Below are positions 18,838-27,464 of a DNA stretch of 64,000 bases, piece after piece; within the stretch, counting starts at the first letter, position 1, and every line of letters starts with the position of its first letter. The notes below the pieces were generated by a model that searched no databases, was not told the origin of the DNA, and saw nothing but the letters and a program-made list of their open reading frames with translations. The stretch is taken from NCBI RefSeq assembly GCF_017813365.1, contig NZ_JAGIZA010000006.1, positions 223,561-287,560 of the forward strand, in the 5' to 3' direction. The DNA is from Roseomonas indoligenes (lineage in GTDB: Bacteria > Pseudomonadota > Alphaproteobacteria > Acetobacterales > Acetobacteraceae). Made by a program: the position numbers and the translations under genes.

Positions 18838-19761
18838 ATGACGATGCGGACCATTGCCCGACTTTACGACACCTATGCCGACGCGAGCTCCGCCGTGAAC
18901 GCGCTTGAGGCCGCCGGCTTCTCCCGCGACGACGTCAGCATCGTGGCGCGGAACGGCGACAACGCCGCGACGACGGGCACGACCACTGACGCCGTGGACA
19001 CCGATGACGCGGCGACCGGCGCTGGCACCGGCGCCACGATCGGCACCGTCCTCGGCGGCGGCGCGGGCGTGCTGGCGGGCATCGGCGCTTTGGCGATCCC
19101 GGGCGTCGGCCCGATCGTCGCGGCCGGCTGGCTGGTGGCGGCGCTGACGGGTGCGGGCGCGGGTGCCGCGACCGGCGGCCTGCTGGGCAGCCTGGTGGGC
19201 GCTGGCGTCGAGGAGCGCGACGCGCACGTGTATTCCGAGGGCCTGAACCGGGGCGGCAGCCTCGTGACAGTTCGCGCGGATGAGATGCGCGCCAGCGAGG
19301 CCGAGGCGATCCTGGCCCGCTACAACCCCGTGGACACGGCGGGCCGCGAGGCCGACTACCGCGCGGGTGGCTGGACGGGCTACGACCGCGGCATCGTGGC
19401 GGACTCGCCGGACGGCACGCCGGGCAACCCCCCGGGCACGATGCTGAGCCGCGGCGTGGACCAGGTGGCCGGCACCAACATCTCCGGCGCGCACCCGGAG
19501 AACGAGACGAGCCGCGCCGACAGCACGGCTTTCCCGAAGTCCTCCAGCTACGCGGCCGGGACGACCTCCGGCACGAACCCGCCGGGCACCGAGGCTACCC
19601 GCGCCTTCGACCGTGCGGCGGGGACCAACACCTCCGGCGCCTTCCCGTCCCAGTCGGACGGCACGCCCGCCAACCCGCCGGGCACGGCGGCCGGGCGCGC
19701 GGTGGACAAGACGCTGGGGACCAACACGACCGGCGCGAACCCGACGCACAAGAGCATCTGA
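18838..19761 (+). CDS. General-stress-like glycine-zipper protein with C-terminal repeats
   Basis: A 307-residue protein. Residues 1-40 (MTMRTIARLYDTYADASSAVNALEAAGFS start) match the N-terminal alpha-beta fold of general stress protein 17M-like/low-temperature-induced proteins. Residues 60-125 form a glycine-zipper-like apolar hairpin, and 140-165 resemble a closing beta strand (GGSLVTVRADE). The tail from about 195 to 305 contains three copies of a GTxxNPPGT...R.(V/F)D...GTN(T/I)(S/T)GA unit. It has no signal peptide. A strong GGAGAG site supports the ATG at 18838 and a good terminator follows. Likely stress- or desiccation-related, by family resemblance only. Confidence 0.82.
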   Translation: MTMRTIARLYDTYADASSAVNALEAAGFSRDDVSIVARNGDNAATTGTTTDAVDTDDAATGAGTGATIGTVLGGGAGVLAGIGALAIPGVGPIVAAGWLVAALTGAGAGAATGGLLGSLVGAGVEERDAHVYSEGLNRGGSLVTVRADEMRASEAEAILARYNPVDTAGREADYRAGGWTGYDRGIVADSPDGTPGNPPGTMLSRGVDQVAGTNISGAHPENETSRADSTAFPKSSSYAAGTTSGTNPPGTEATRAFDRAAGTNTSGAFPSQSDGTPANPPGTAAGRAVDKTLGTNTTGANPTHKSI

Positions 19762-19789
19762 TCGCGGCTTCCGCGCTCGGGTGAGGATG

Positions 19790-19821
19790 GGGCGGCTCCT
19801 TCGGGGGCCGCCCTTTTCTTT
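19790..19821 (+). terminator. Rho-independent terminator after the 307-aa gene
   Basis: GGGCGGCTCC pairs with GGGGCCGCCC (one G-U) around a TTCG tetraloop, followed by TTTTCTTT. It lies 28 bases after the stop codon and is the best intrinsic terminator in the window. Confidence 0.85.
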
Positions 19822-19904
19822 CGTCGCGGTCCCCGCCCGTCAGGGGTTGAGCTTCCCACGGTGGGAAGCGGGAGAATGCCCGGGATGGATCGGGAGTTGG
19901 GGTG

Positions 19905-20780
19905 ATGGCCGGACGCGCGGGTGTGGCGGGATGGCGGGCGGCGGGAATGCTCGGCCTTCTTCTCGCGGGGCCGGTTTCGAACGCGGCCCTGGCCATGGTT
20001 GGTGAGGGAGCGGACGAGGGCGTGGAGCCCGTGCTCTCTACCGATTACGCGGTAATGCCGGCGGGCGCTCTGGCGGCGCGGCTGAAGGCCGACCGCGACT
20101 ACGTGGCGGGGATGAGGGCGCATCACGCGGGGGCGCTGACCATGTCGGAGGAATATCTGGCGGACCCGGCCGCGCGCAGCCCGGCGCTGCGCGTGCTGGC
20201 GCGGTCCATCATGCACAACCAGCGCTACGAGATCGCGCTGATGGACGAGGTGGCGCGGCGGTTGGCGGAGCCGGCGATGGTCGTGGGCGGGCTGGCCGTG
20301 CAGCCTTCCGCGACGGAAGGGCTGGCGATGCCGTTGCGGTACCAGCGCTACCCCGTTCCGGGTTTCCTGGAGCCGTTCAACCCGTCGGGCGGGGCGATGA
20401 CGGTGCGGGACGTGCAGTTCGCCAAGGCTATGACGATCCACCACCAGGGCGCGCTGGACATGGCCCGCGCCTACCAGGCGGATCCGGCGGGGCGGAACAC
20501 CTTCCTCGGCCTGCTCAACGTGGACATCATCACGGACCAGACGCAGGAGATTGCCCTGATGAACCGGGCTGTGGCCGCCTATCCCGGCGACGCGGCGGCG
20601 GTGGTCGTGCCGGCCTCCATGGTGCACGGGATGGATGGGATGGCGCATGGCGGGCATGGCGGGGCCGAGCAGGGCGGCGCGCATGCGGGGCATGGTGGCA
20701 GTTCGGGAATGGCGGCGCCGGCCGTTGCGGCGCCTCCTGTCGGGCGCGGGGCGCGCCATTCCGGGCATCACGCTCATTGA
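19905..20780 (+). CDS. DUF305 family exported protein, duplicated domain, His-rich tail
   Basis: A 291-residue protein with a signal peptide (about residues 1-30) and two DUF305 half-motifs: YVAGMRAHHAGALTMSEEYL and, later, FAKAMTIHHQGALDMARAY, each with the conserved HH pair on a ferritin-like helix. The C-terminus is rich in His, Met and Gly (GMDGMAHGGHGGAEQGG and following). DUF305 proteins are periplasmic and are often linked to copper or other metal handling. The His/Met tail fits metal binding, but this is inference. An in-frame GTG directly before the ATG at 19905 is an alternative start. Confidence 0.87.
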   Translation: MAGRAGVAGWRAAGMLGLLLAGPVSNAALAMVGEGADEGVEPVLSTDYAVMPAGALAARLKADRDYVAGMRAHHAGALTMSEEYLADPAARSPALRVLARSIMHNQRYEIALMDEVARRLAEPAMVVGGLAVQPSATEGLAMPLRYQRYPVPGFLEPFNPSGGAMTVRDVQFAKAMTIHHQGALDMARAYQADPAGRNTFLGLLNVDIITDQTQEIALMNRAVAAYPGDAAAVVVPASMVHGMDGMAHGGHGGAEQGGAHAGHGGSSGMAAPAVAAPPVGRGARHSGHHAH

Positions 20781-21223
20781 GGGTGGGTGCGGCTTGATCG
20801 CGAGCCGGGAGAGATCCTTCCGCTACCCGGACCGAGTGGGGCAGGGCGCCGATAGCAACGAGGCTTGCCGGCGCGGCTGGCTGCCGCCTTTTCTCTCCGC
20901 AGCGATCTGCGACGGGGAAAGAGCAGGGCAACCACCATGCTGCGCCGCAGTTGGGACCACTCCAGACCTGGGAGTACCGACTTGCCGATTGCGCGCATCG
21001 CGAAGGCCCTGATCCAGGGTGCAATCCGGCGCCAGCAGTACCGGGCGCTGGGCGCGATCGGCTTGCGCGGCTGGAAAATGGACCTCTTCCGGGCCGTGCG
21101 GGGCATGATAAAGGCCCGGAGGCGTGATGGTGGGCGTGATGCTGGGCGTGGCGCCAGGGCGGATCGGCCGAGAGGTCGGCGGGACACGGCCTGACGGCCA
21201 TGCCGGCTTTCGGCACCGCAGGG
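20781..21223. other. Intergenic region without a supported gene
   Basis: About 440 bases between the DUF305 gene and the small lipoprotein gene. Open frames exist on both strands (for example from an ATG at 20937), but none has a ribosome site, a recognisable family or clear third-position GC bias. The base composition is slightly lower in GC than the flanks. I see no strong terminator or RNA gene. Confidence 0.5.
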
Positions 21224-21466
21224 ATGTACGGAGTGAGCCCGCTGACCCGTCCTCTGACCCTGGCCATGGCTTTCCTCGCCCTTTCCGTCGGGGCCTGCAC
21301 CGCGCCATCGCCGGATGTCGACGCGGCCGGCAAGTATCCCGACGAGCTCTATGCGGATGACGCCCGGGCCTCCGCCGATGCCATCGCGGCGGGCATGGAG
21401 AGGGCGCGGCGTGATCTGGCCCGGCGCGCGATCATGCGGATGTTCCGGGACGAGATGTCGCGGTAG
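21224..21466 (+). CDS. Small predicted lipoprotein, about 80 aa
   Basis: A short protein whose N-terminus is a lipoprotein signal: LTLAMAFLALSVGAC followed by TAPSPDVD. The rest is a charged helix (DARASADAIAAGMERARRDLARRAIMRMFRDEM). It would be lipid-anchored in the envelope. An in-frame ATG at 21200 is also possible. No family recognised; the signal and composition make it more likely real than the frames around it. Confidence 0.55.
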   Translation: MYGVSPLTRPLTLAMAFLALSVGACTAPSPDVDAAGKYPDELYADDARASADAIAAGMERARRDLARRAIMRMFRDEMSR

Positions 21467-21591
21467 CAGGGGCATTGTCCCGCTTCGTCTCGCCGGCCGC
21501 CCGTTGCCCTCATGGCCGCGGTCCACTGGAAGCATGCCGTCCTCTCCGGCATGGCCGGTCTCGTCGGCATCCTCCTGGGCCAGGCGCCCGA

Positions 21592-22701
21592 TCAGGCCGG
21601 GAAAGGCGCGTAGGGCGCAAGGTCCAGGGATGGCGGGCGGCCGAGGACGAGGTCGGCCAGTAGCGCGCCTGCGAGGGGGCCCAGGGTGAGGCCGCTGGGG
21701 CCGAGGGCGTTGCCGATCGTCAGGCCTTCCCAGCCCGGGGCGCGGCCGAGCTGGGGGGCGAGGTCGGGGCCGGCGGGGCGGAGGCCGATGCGGAACTCCA
21801 GCAGGGTGGCGTTGGCGAGGCCGGGGGCGAGGGCGAGGGCGTTGTCCAGCACCTCCTTCGCGCCGGCGGCCGTGAGGCGGGGGTCGAAGCCGGAGCCGGT
21901 CTCGCGCGTGGCGCCGGCGACGATGCGGGAGCCCTCGAAGGCCAGCATGTAGTGGCCGGACTGGGGGAGGAGGACGGGCCAGGCGGCGGTGTCCTGCCCC
22001 TGCAGGTGGAAATGGGCGATCTGGCCCCGCTGCGGCTGGACGTTGAGGCCGAGGTTCAGGGCGGAGAGGAGCGGCGGGGCCCAGGCGCCGGCGCAGAGGA
22101 GGACCTCGTCCGCTTCCAGCCGGGCGTCGGGGGTGAGGACGCCGGTGACGCGGCCGCCGGTGGTGACGAGGTCCAGGGCAGGGTCGGCGATGCGGCGGGC
22201 GCCGTGGCGCTCGGCGTCGCGCAGGAGGGCGGCGGCGAGGCGGCGGCCGTCCACGCGGGCGCCGCCGGTGAGATGGAGGGCCGGCAGGTCCGGGTTCAGA
22301 GCGGGGAAGAGGGCGCGGGCCTCCTGCGGGGCCAGGCGGGAGAGGGTCCCGGCCTCCGGCGCGTCGGGCAGGCGGGCGAGGATGCGGGCCTCGGCGGCTT
22401 CCAGCGTGCCGTCGGGGCCGGGGAGGACGAGGGCGCCGCTGCGGCGGTATCCGGTATCCGTCTCGCCTCCGGCCGCGAGGGCCTCGATCAGGGTGGGGTA
22501 GTGGCGCGCGGCGGCGGTGGCGAAGCCGTACCAGCCGGGATCGGTGCGGGCGGAGGGCCAGGGGCAGACGATGCCGGCCCCGGCGGCGGTGGCCCGGCCC
22601 TCCAGGAGAGGGTCGAGCACCGTGACCTCCGCGCCGGCGCGGGCGAGGTGGAAGGCGGCGTTGGCGCCGAGGATCCCGGCCCCGATGACGATGACCCGCA
22701 T
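21592..22701 (-). CDS. FAD-dependent oxidoreductase, DadA/glycine-oxidase-like
   Basis: A 369-residue flavoprotein of the DAO family. The FAD-binding GAGILGANAAFHLARAG (residues 7-23) is followed by AGAEVTVLDPL, and the C-terminus has the family's RIGLRPAGPDLAPQLGRAPGWEGLTIGNALGPSGLTLGPLAG. Such enzymes oxidise D-amino acids, glycine or sarcosine to imines in the cytoplasm or at the membrane. The substrate cannot be assigned. It is followed on the same strand by nothing closely spaced and is likely monocistronic. Confidence 0.88.
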   Translation of the reverse strand: MRVIVIGAGILGANAAFHLARAGAEVTVLDPLLEGRATAAGAGIVCPWPSARTDPGWYGFATAAARHYPTLIEALAAGGETDTGYRRSGALVLPGPDGTLEAAEARILARLPDAPEAGTLSRLAPQEARALFPALNPDLPALHLTGGARVDGRRLAAALLRDAERHGARRIADPALDLVTTGGRVTGVLTPDARLEADEVLLCAGAWAPPLLSALNLGLNVQPQRGQIAHFHLQGQDTAAWPVLLPQSGHYMLAFEGSRIVAGATRETGSGFDPRLTAAGAKEVLDNALALAPGLANATLLEFRIGLRPAGPDLAPQLGRAPGWEGLTIGNALGPSGLTLGPLAGALLADLVLGRPPSLDLAPYAPFPA

Positions 22702-22760
22702 GCCGGAAGACTCCCTGCCGTTCCCCGGCAGGGTGGCCGGGGCCGCGCGGGTTGGGAAGG

Positions 22761-23747
22761 TCAGCGGCGGCGGGGGCGGGGCGCGACCTCGATCCGGACC
22801 GGCTGTTCCGCGCAGCGGCGGAGGACGGTGCCGGGGGTGACGCCGCGGCTGGCCAGGGCAGGGGGGATGGTGCCGGAGAGGCGCATGCTGCCGTCCGTCT
22901 GGCCCTCGAGGATGCGGGCCGGGCCGCCGCCGGCGGGGAAGAGGTAGAAGCGCTGCTCGTCCGCGAAGATGGCGTAGCGGGTTTCGCCGGAGACAGGACG
23001 GTTGCCGAAGTAGAGGCCGCCGCCGATCCAGGTGGCGGTGGGGGCGCCGCAGTCCGAGACGGCGTAGCGGGCGTTCAGCGCGGCGGGGAAGCGGGGCAGC
23101 CAGACCGTGTCCGGGGGCGGCGCGGTGGGCGGTTCGGCGGGCGGGGGCTGGGTGGGTGGCGCCCCCGTGGGCTGCGGCGCGGGCGGCAGGACGAGGGCGG
23201 CGGTTCGGGCATCGAGGAAGCCGGTGGCGGGCAGGCCGGCCCCGCGCTGGAGGGTGGCGATCACCTCTCGCCGGGCCTCCGGGGCCGCGGGGAGGCGCGA
23301 TTCAAGGGCGGCCTGGGCGTCCGGGTCGCGCTCCGCCTCCTCCCGCGCGGGAGGCTGGAGCCAGCGGAGGAGGTCTTCGCGCTTGGCGGCGGTGGCACGG
23401 GCGATACAGGCGGCGTCGGCGGTGCCGCCGGGGCGGCACTGGGTCTCGAGGAAGGCCTGGAAGGCGCGGGCGTCGGCCTCCAGGCCCGGGCGCTGGGCGG
23501 GGTGCAACTGGTGGCGGAGTGCCTCGTAGGCTCCGGCGCGGCGGCGGTCCGAGGCGCGGGCGGCGGGGTCCGAGCAGAGCGCGGCCGCCACCGTGCCGGC
23601 GGCGGGTGCGGGATTGCAGGTCGCGGGCGCGCCGGGCTGAGACTGGTCGGGCTGGGGCTGGGCGGGGGCCTGCGCGAGGGCGGGAGTGCATGCGGCCGCG
23701 AACGCCACCAGCGCGGCGGCGGGAAGGGAACGCGGCGGAGGGATCAC
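22761..23747 (-). CDS. Exported hypothetical protein, 328 aa
   Basis: A GTG at 23747 begins a protein with a signal peptide (residues 1-25). Residues about 40-125 resemble an LprI-like/DUF1311-type helical domain (CSDPAARASDRRRAGAYEALRHQL with paired cysteines), then comes a short PG-binding-like LQRGAGLPATGFLDARTAAL, a proline-rich linker, and a C-terminal beta domain. The last region has a Cys pair. It would be periplasmic. No named family is certain; the domain suggestions rest on pattern only. The longer frame to 24053 crosses the next gene's antisense and is not used. Confidence 0.72.
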   Translation of the reverse strand: MIPPPRSLPAAALVAFAAACTPALAQAPAQPQPDQSQPGAPATCNPAPAAGTVAAALCSDPAARASDRRRAGAYEALRHQLHPAQRPGLEADARAFQAFLETQCRPGGTADAACIARATAAKREDLLRWLQPPAREEAERDPDAQAALESRLPAAPEARREVIATLQRGAGLPATGFLDARTAALVLPPAPQPTGAPPTQPPPAEPPTAPPPDTVWLPRFPAALNARYAVSDCGAPTATWIGGGLYFGNRPVSGETRYAIFADEQRFYLFPAGGGPARILEGQTDGSMRLSGTIPPALASRGVTPGTVLRRCAEQPVRIEVAPRPRRR

Positions 23748-23859
23748 GCGCGGAGTTTCCGGGCGGTGGCCTTCCGGGTCAAGCGTCTCGGTCAAGCGTG
23801 CGCGGATGCAGGCCTGGGGCGCACGGGGCCGGGCGGCCCCGTGCGGCCATGCGAGGCCC

Positions 23860-24204
23860 CTAGTAGCGGTAGTAGGCGCCCGGCGGCGGGGGCGGCGGCA
23901 CGTAGTAGCGCGGCGGCGGGGGCGCGTAATAGACCGGCGGCGGCGGGTAGCCGCGCCAGCGGCGGTAGTAGCGCGGCGGGGGCGGCGGCGCGTAGTAGCG
24001 CGGCGGAGCGTAGTAGTATTGCACGGGCTGCAGCAGCGCGGCGGTGCCGGCATCGGCCACCGGGGGCGACAGGGTATTGGCCGCCTGGAGCGTCATGGCA
24101 TCGGCTGCCCCTGGCGCCAGGGCCAGGGCACCCGCCACGGCCGCCGCCGCGAGGGCGGCGCGGAGCGTGCCGCGCCGGCCGGTGCTGGTGGTGGACGGGA
24201 TCAT
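23860..24204 (-). CDS. Secreted Tyr/Pro-rich repeat protein, 114 aa
   Basis: A 114-residue protein with an export signal (residues 1-36, basic start then ALAAAAVAGALALAPGAADA) and a short neutral stretch, then about 55 residues almost wholly of Pro, Tyr, Arg and Ala in PPRYY/PPPPRYY-like units. Tyr/Pro-rich tails of this kind are seen in small surface or outer-envelope proteins of Acetobacteraceae. It could be an unfolded, adhesive or cross-linkable polymer; this is speculation. It lies between the 328-aa gene and purB, all on the minus strand. Confidence 0.75.
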   Translation of the reverse strand: MIPSTTSTGRRGTLRAALAAAAVAGALALAPGAADAMTLQAANTLSPPVADAGTAALLQPVQYYYAPPRYYAPPPPPRYYRRWRGYPPPPVYYAPPPPRYYVPPPPPPGAYYRY

Positions 24205-24313
24205 GGCTGAGGACCTCCTCCGTTAGCCGGCGGACCGGCCGGGGACGCCCGAGAGATGGGCGCCCATGTGGGCGGAACGGAGGCGGGGCGCTGCCGCATT
24301 GCGGCAGCGCGGA

Positions 24314-25669
24314 TCAAGCTTCCGCGAACACCCGGGCGAGGGTGGCCCGGACATGGGTGAAGTCGCGCTGCGGGTCCATGACGCGGTCCAGTTCCTCCGG
24401 CACGATGAGGGCAGTGACCTGGGGGTCGGCGAGGAGGTTGTCGCGGAAGCTGCGGCCTTCCGGGGTGCCGAGCTTCTCCCAAGTGGCCATGGCGCTGCGC
24501 TGGACGGTGGCATAGGCGTCCTCGCGGCTCATGCCGGCCTGGGTGAGGGCGAGCAGCACCTTCTGGCTGTGGACCACGCCGCCGAGGCTTTCCAGGTTGG
24601 CCTCCATGCGGTCCGGGTAGATCGTCAGCTTTTCCATCATGCCGGCGGCGCGGGCGAGGGCGAAGTCGAGCGCGATGGTGGCGTCCGGGCCGATCACGCG
24701 CTCCACGGAGGAGTGGGAGATGTCGCGCTCGTGCCAGAGGGCGACGTTCTCCAGCGCGGGGGTGGCGTAGCCGCGCACGAGGCGGGCGAGGCCGGTGAGG
24801 TTCTCGGTCAGGACGGGGTTGCGCTTGTGGGGCATGGCCGAGGACCCCTTCTGGCCGGGGTGGAAGTATTCCTCGGCCTCGCGCACTTCGCTGCGCTGGA
24901 GGTGGCGGACCTCGACGGCCAGGCGCTCGATCGCGGAGGCGGTGACGGCGAGGGCGCAGAAGAAGGCGGCGTGGCGGTCGCGCGGGATGACCTGGGTGGA
25001 GATGGGCTCAGGGCGAAGGCCGAGCTTCTCCGCGACATAGGCCTCCACCCGCGGGTCCACGCTGGCGAAGGTGCCGACGGGGCCGGAGATGGCGCAGGTG
25101 GCCACCTCGTAGCGGGCGACGGTGAGGCGGGCGCGGCAGCGGGCGAATTCCGCCCAGTGGCCGGCGAGCTTAATGCCGAAGGTGGTCGGCTCCGCGTGGA
25201 TTCCGTGGGAGCGGCCGATGGTGGGGGTGAGGGCGTGCTCCTCGGCGCGGGTGCGGAGCGCCGCGAGAAGGGCGTCCAGGTCCGCGATCAGCAGGTCGGC
25301 GGCCTTGACGAGCTGGAGGTTCAGGGTGGTGTCCAGCACGTCGGAACTGGTCATGCCCTGGTGCATGAAGCGGGCGTGCTCGCCCATGCCGGAGCCGTCC
25401 TCCCGCGTCTCGCCGAGCCAAGTGAGGAAGGCGATGACGTCGTGGCGCGTCACGCGCTCGATCTCGTCGATGCGCTCCAGGTCGGCGGGGGAGAGGGCGG
25501 CGATGCGGCGGTCGCCCTCGCGCCGGATGGCCTCGGCGGATTCGCGGGGGATGGTGCCGAGCCCGGCCATGGCCTCGGCGGCCAGGGCCTCAATCTCGAA
25601 CAGGATGCGGAACCGGGTCTCGGGGGACCAGATCGCGGCCATCTGGGGGCGGGTGTAGCGCGGGACCAT
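24314..25669 (-). CDS. purB: Adenylosuccinate lyase
   Basis: A 451-residue fumarase/aspartase superfamily enzyme that splits SAICAR to AICAR and adenylosuccinate to AMP, both releasing fumarate. The signature SSAMPHKRNP is at 276-285, SHGIHAEPTT contains the catalytic His near 155, and MTSSDVLDT is at 106-114. Length is normal. The ATG at 25669 follows GAGGAGG with good spacing and gives the conserved VPRYTRPQM start; the 18-residue longer frame is unlikely. It stands apart from the other pur genes here. Confidence 0.97.
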   Translation of the reverse strand: MVPRYTRPQMAAIWSPETRFRILFEIEALAAEAMAGLGTIPRESAEAIRREGDRRIAALSPADLERIDEIERVTRHDVIAFLTWLGETREDGSGMGEHARFMHQGMTSSDVLDTTLNLQLVKAADLLIADLDALLAALRTRAEEHALTPTIGRSHGIHAEPTTFGIKLAGHWAEFARCRARLTVARYEVATCAISGPVGTFASVDPRVEAYVAEKLGLRPEPISTQVIPRDRHAAFFCALAVTASAIERLAVEVRHLQRSEVREAEEYFHPGQKGSSAMPHKRNPVLTENLTGLARLVRGYATPALENVALWHERDISHSSVERVIGPDATIALDFALARAAGMMEKLTIYPDRMEANLESLGGVVHSQKVLLALTQAGMSREDAYATVQRSAMATWEKLGTPEGRSFRDNLLADPQVTALIVPEELDRVMDPQRDFTHVRATLARVFAEA

Positions 25670-25945
25670 CGGTGAGCCTCCTCGGGGCAGGGGGGCGGTA
25701 TCCGGGGGCGGGGATGGGGTCAAGCGCGGGATCGAGGGGCGCCGGGCCGCGCGGGTGGATCATGTGTTGCCGAATGATTGCCTATTCTTTATGTCCCGCG
25801 AACCGCCCCCGGGGAAACCCTGCCGGGTGTGGCAGGCCGCGAGGGCGCGGCCCGCGTGCCGCCTCCTGGGAGCCACCCTTGGGGCCGGCGCGCGATCATT
25901 CGTGGCCGGCGCCGCGCGGGCGTGCGGTGGGGAGGCGCTTCGCGC

Positions 25946-26587
25946 ATGGGTGCGGATTGGTTCATCGCTCTGGGGCAGGTCTTGCTGATCGACCTGGTTC
26001 TGGCGGGCGACAACGCGATCGTGGTGGGCATGGCCGCGGCCGGCCTGCCGGCCGAGCAGAAGCGCAAGGCGATCCTCTACGGCATCGGCGCGGCGACGCT
26101 GATGCGGATCGGATTTGCGGCCGTCACGACCCAGCTTCTGGCCATTGTCGGGCTGACGCTGATGGGCGGTCTGCTGCTGCTCTGGGTCTGCTGGAAGATG
26201 TTCCGCGAGCTGCGGCACTCCCACGAGCAGAACGAGGGGACGCATGCCCTGTCCGGCGACGCGGTGGGGGCGCCGCAGAAGACGCTGCGGCAGGCGATCT
26301 GGCAGATCCTGATCGCCGACGTATCCATGAGCCTGGACAACGTGCTGGCGGTGGCCGGCGCCGCGAAGGAGCACCTGGACGTGCTCGTCGTCGGCCTGGC
26401 CATCTCCGTGGTGCTGATGGGCGTGGCGGCCACCTTCATCGCGCGGCTGCTGGAACGGCACCGCTGGATCGCCTGGGTCGGGCTGCTGGTCATCCTCTAC
26501 GTTGCCGGCGACATGATCTGGGATGGCTGGCATGACGTCGGCCACTGGTGGACCACGGGGGCGCGGCCACCCTCGGCCGGCCACTGA
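25946..26587 (+). CDS. TerC family integral membrane protein (first of two)
   Basis: A 213-residue membrane protein with about seven helices. TerC marks are LAGDNAIVVGMAAAGLP and, after the loop, ILIADVSMSLDNVLAVAGAA; the paired acidic residues in both are conserved and line the transport site. TerC/YkoY/Alx proteins export manganese, and some are linked to tellurite resistance. The upstream frame is open but the ATG at 25946 starts the family sequence. I looked for the yybP-ykoY manganese riboswitch upstream and did not see its core. A terminator separates it from the second copy. Confidence 0.9.
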   Translation: MGADWFIALGQVLLIDLVLAGDNAIVVGMAAAGLPAEQKRKAILYGIGAATLMRIGFAAVTTQLLAIVGLTLMGGLLLLWVCWKMFRELRHSHEQNEGTHALSGDAVGAPQKTLRQAIWQILIADVSMSLDNVLAVAGAAKEHLDVLVVGLAISVVLMGVAATFIARLLERHRWIAWVGLLVILYVAGDMIWDGWHDVGHWWTTGARPPSAGH

Positions 26588-26646
26588 GCGGGGAAAACTC
26601 CTCGCCGACATGACGACGGGGTTAAGGCCCTGTCATGTATCCAGGA

Positions 26647-26683
26647 AGCGCCGTCCGGGGGACCGGGCGGCGCTTTCTCGTTT
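26647..26683 (+). terminator. Rho-independent terminator between the two terC genes
   Basis: AGCGCCGTCCGG pairs with CCGGGCGGCGCT (12 pairs, one G-U) around a GGGA loop, followed by TTCTCGTTT. It ends the first terC transcript and means the second gene has its own promoter. Confidence 0.75.
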
Positions 26684-26806
26684 CCGGAGCGGCGTTTAGG
26701 GTCCGCGCGCGGGCGGGGCCCGGGCATGCGCCCGGGGCAAGGCCCTTCCCCCGATCACCGGCCCTGCGGCGCATCCTCCCGCGCCCGGGTCACAGCGGAG
26801 ACTTTC

Positions 26807-27439
26807 ATGGAAGCGATCACCTCGGCAGTGCCGGAACTGCTGCAGATCATGTGGCTCAACATCATCCTCTCCGGCGACAACGCGGTGGTGATCGGGCTGG
26901 CGGCGGCCGGGCTGCCGGAGAGCCAGCGCAACAAGGCGGTGATGTTCGGCATCGTCGCGGCGGCGGTGCTGCGGATCATCTTCTCCGTCATCGCGCAGCA
27001 GCTGCTGGCGCTGTGGTGGATCGACATCGTGGGCGGCCTGGCGCTGCTCTACATCGCCGTCAACTTCCTGCTGGAGCTCCGCAAGGGGCAGAAGGAGGAG
27101 GACGCCGAGGGGCATTCCCACCACGACAAGTCGCTGATGGCGGCGCTGTGGCAGATCGTGATCGCCGACGTTTCCATGAGCCTGGACAACGTGCTGGCGG
27201 TGGCCGCCGTGGCCCGGGACAACCTGACCCTGCTGATCATCGGCCTCGTGGTCTCCATCGTCATGATGGGCATCCTCGGCGGGCTGCTGGCCCGGCTGCT
27301 GGATCGCTACAAGTGGATCGCCTATCTGGGCGTGGCGCTGATCGCCTGGATCGGCGTGAAGCTGCTTTGGGAAGGGCTGGTGATTGCCGATACGACTCTG
27401 GGTCTCGGGCTCGGGCTTCCCGCGCCGGCCGGGCATTAA
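26807..27439 (+). CDS. TerC family integral membrane protein (second of two)
   Basis: A 210-residue paralogue of the preceding protein with the same two motifs (ILSGDNAVVIGLAAAGLP and IVIADVSMSLDNVLAVAAVA) and about seven helices. Between them lies a His-containing cytoplasmic loop (GHSHHDKS) that the first copy lacks and that could bind metal. A GGAG site precedes the ATG at 26807. Divergence is considerable, so the tandem copies are old and may have different regulation or metal preference; that part is inference. Confidence 0.9.
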   Translation: MEAITSAVPELLQIMWLNIILSGDNAVVIGLAAAGLPESQRNKAVMFGIVAAAVLRIIFSVIAQQLLALWWIDIVGGLALLYIAVNFLLELRKGQKEEDAEGHSHHDKSLMAALWQIVIADVSMSLDNVLAVAAVARDNLTLLIIGLVVSIVMMGILGGLLARLLDRYKWIAYLGVALIAWIGVKLLWEGLVIADTTLGLGLGLPAPAGH

Positions 27440-27464
27440 GGGCACGATCACGGGCGGGGCGGGC

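Noticed and set aside
20937..21194. A basic open frame upstream of the small lipoprotein
   Set aside because: No ribosome site or family, and the second half becomes Arg/Gly low complexity.
21512..21613. A 33-residue open frame with an apolar middle
   Set aside because: It overlaps the DadA-like gene end and has no ribosome site.
25700..25945. Possible yybP-ykoY manganese riboswitch before the first terC gene
   Set aside because: The GGGGAGUAGC-like core and matching helices were not found by eye.
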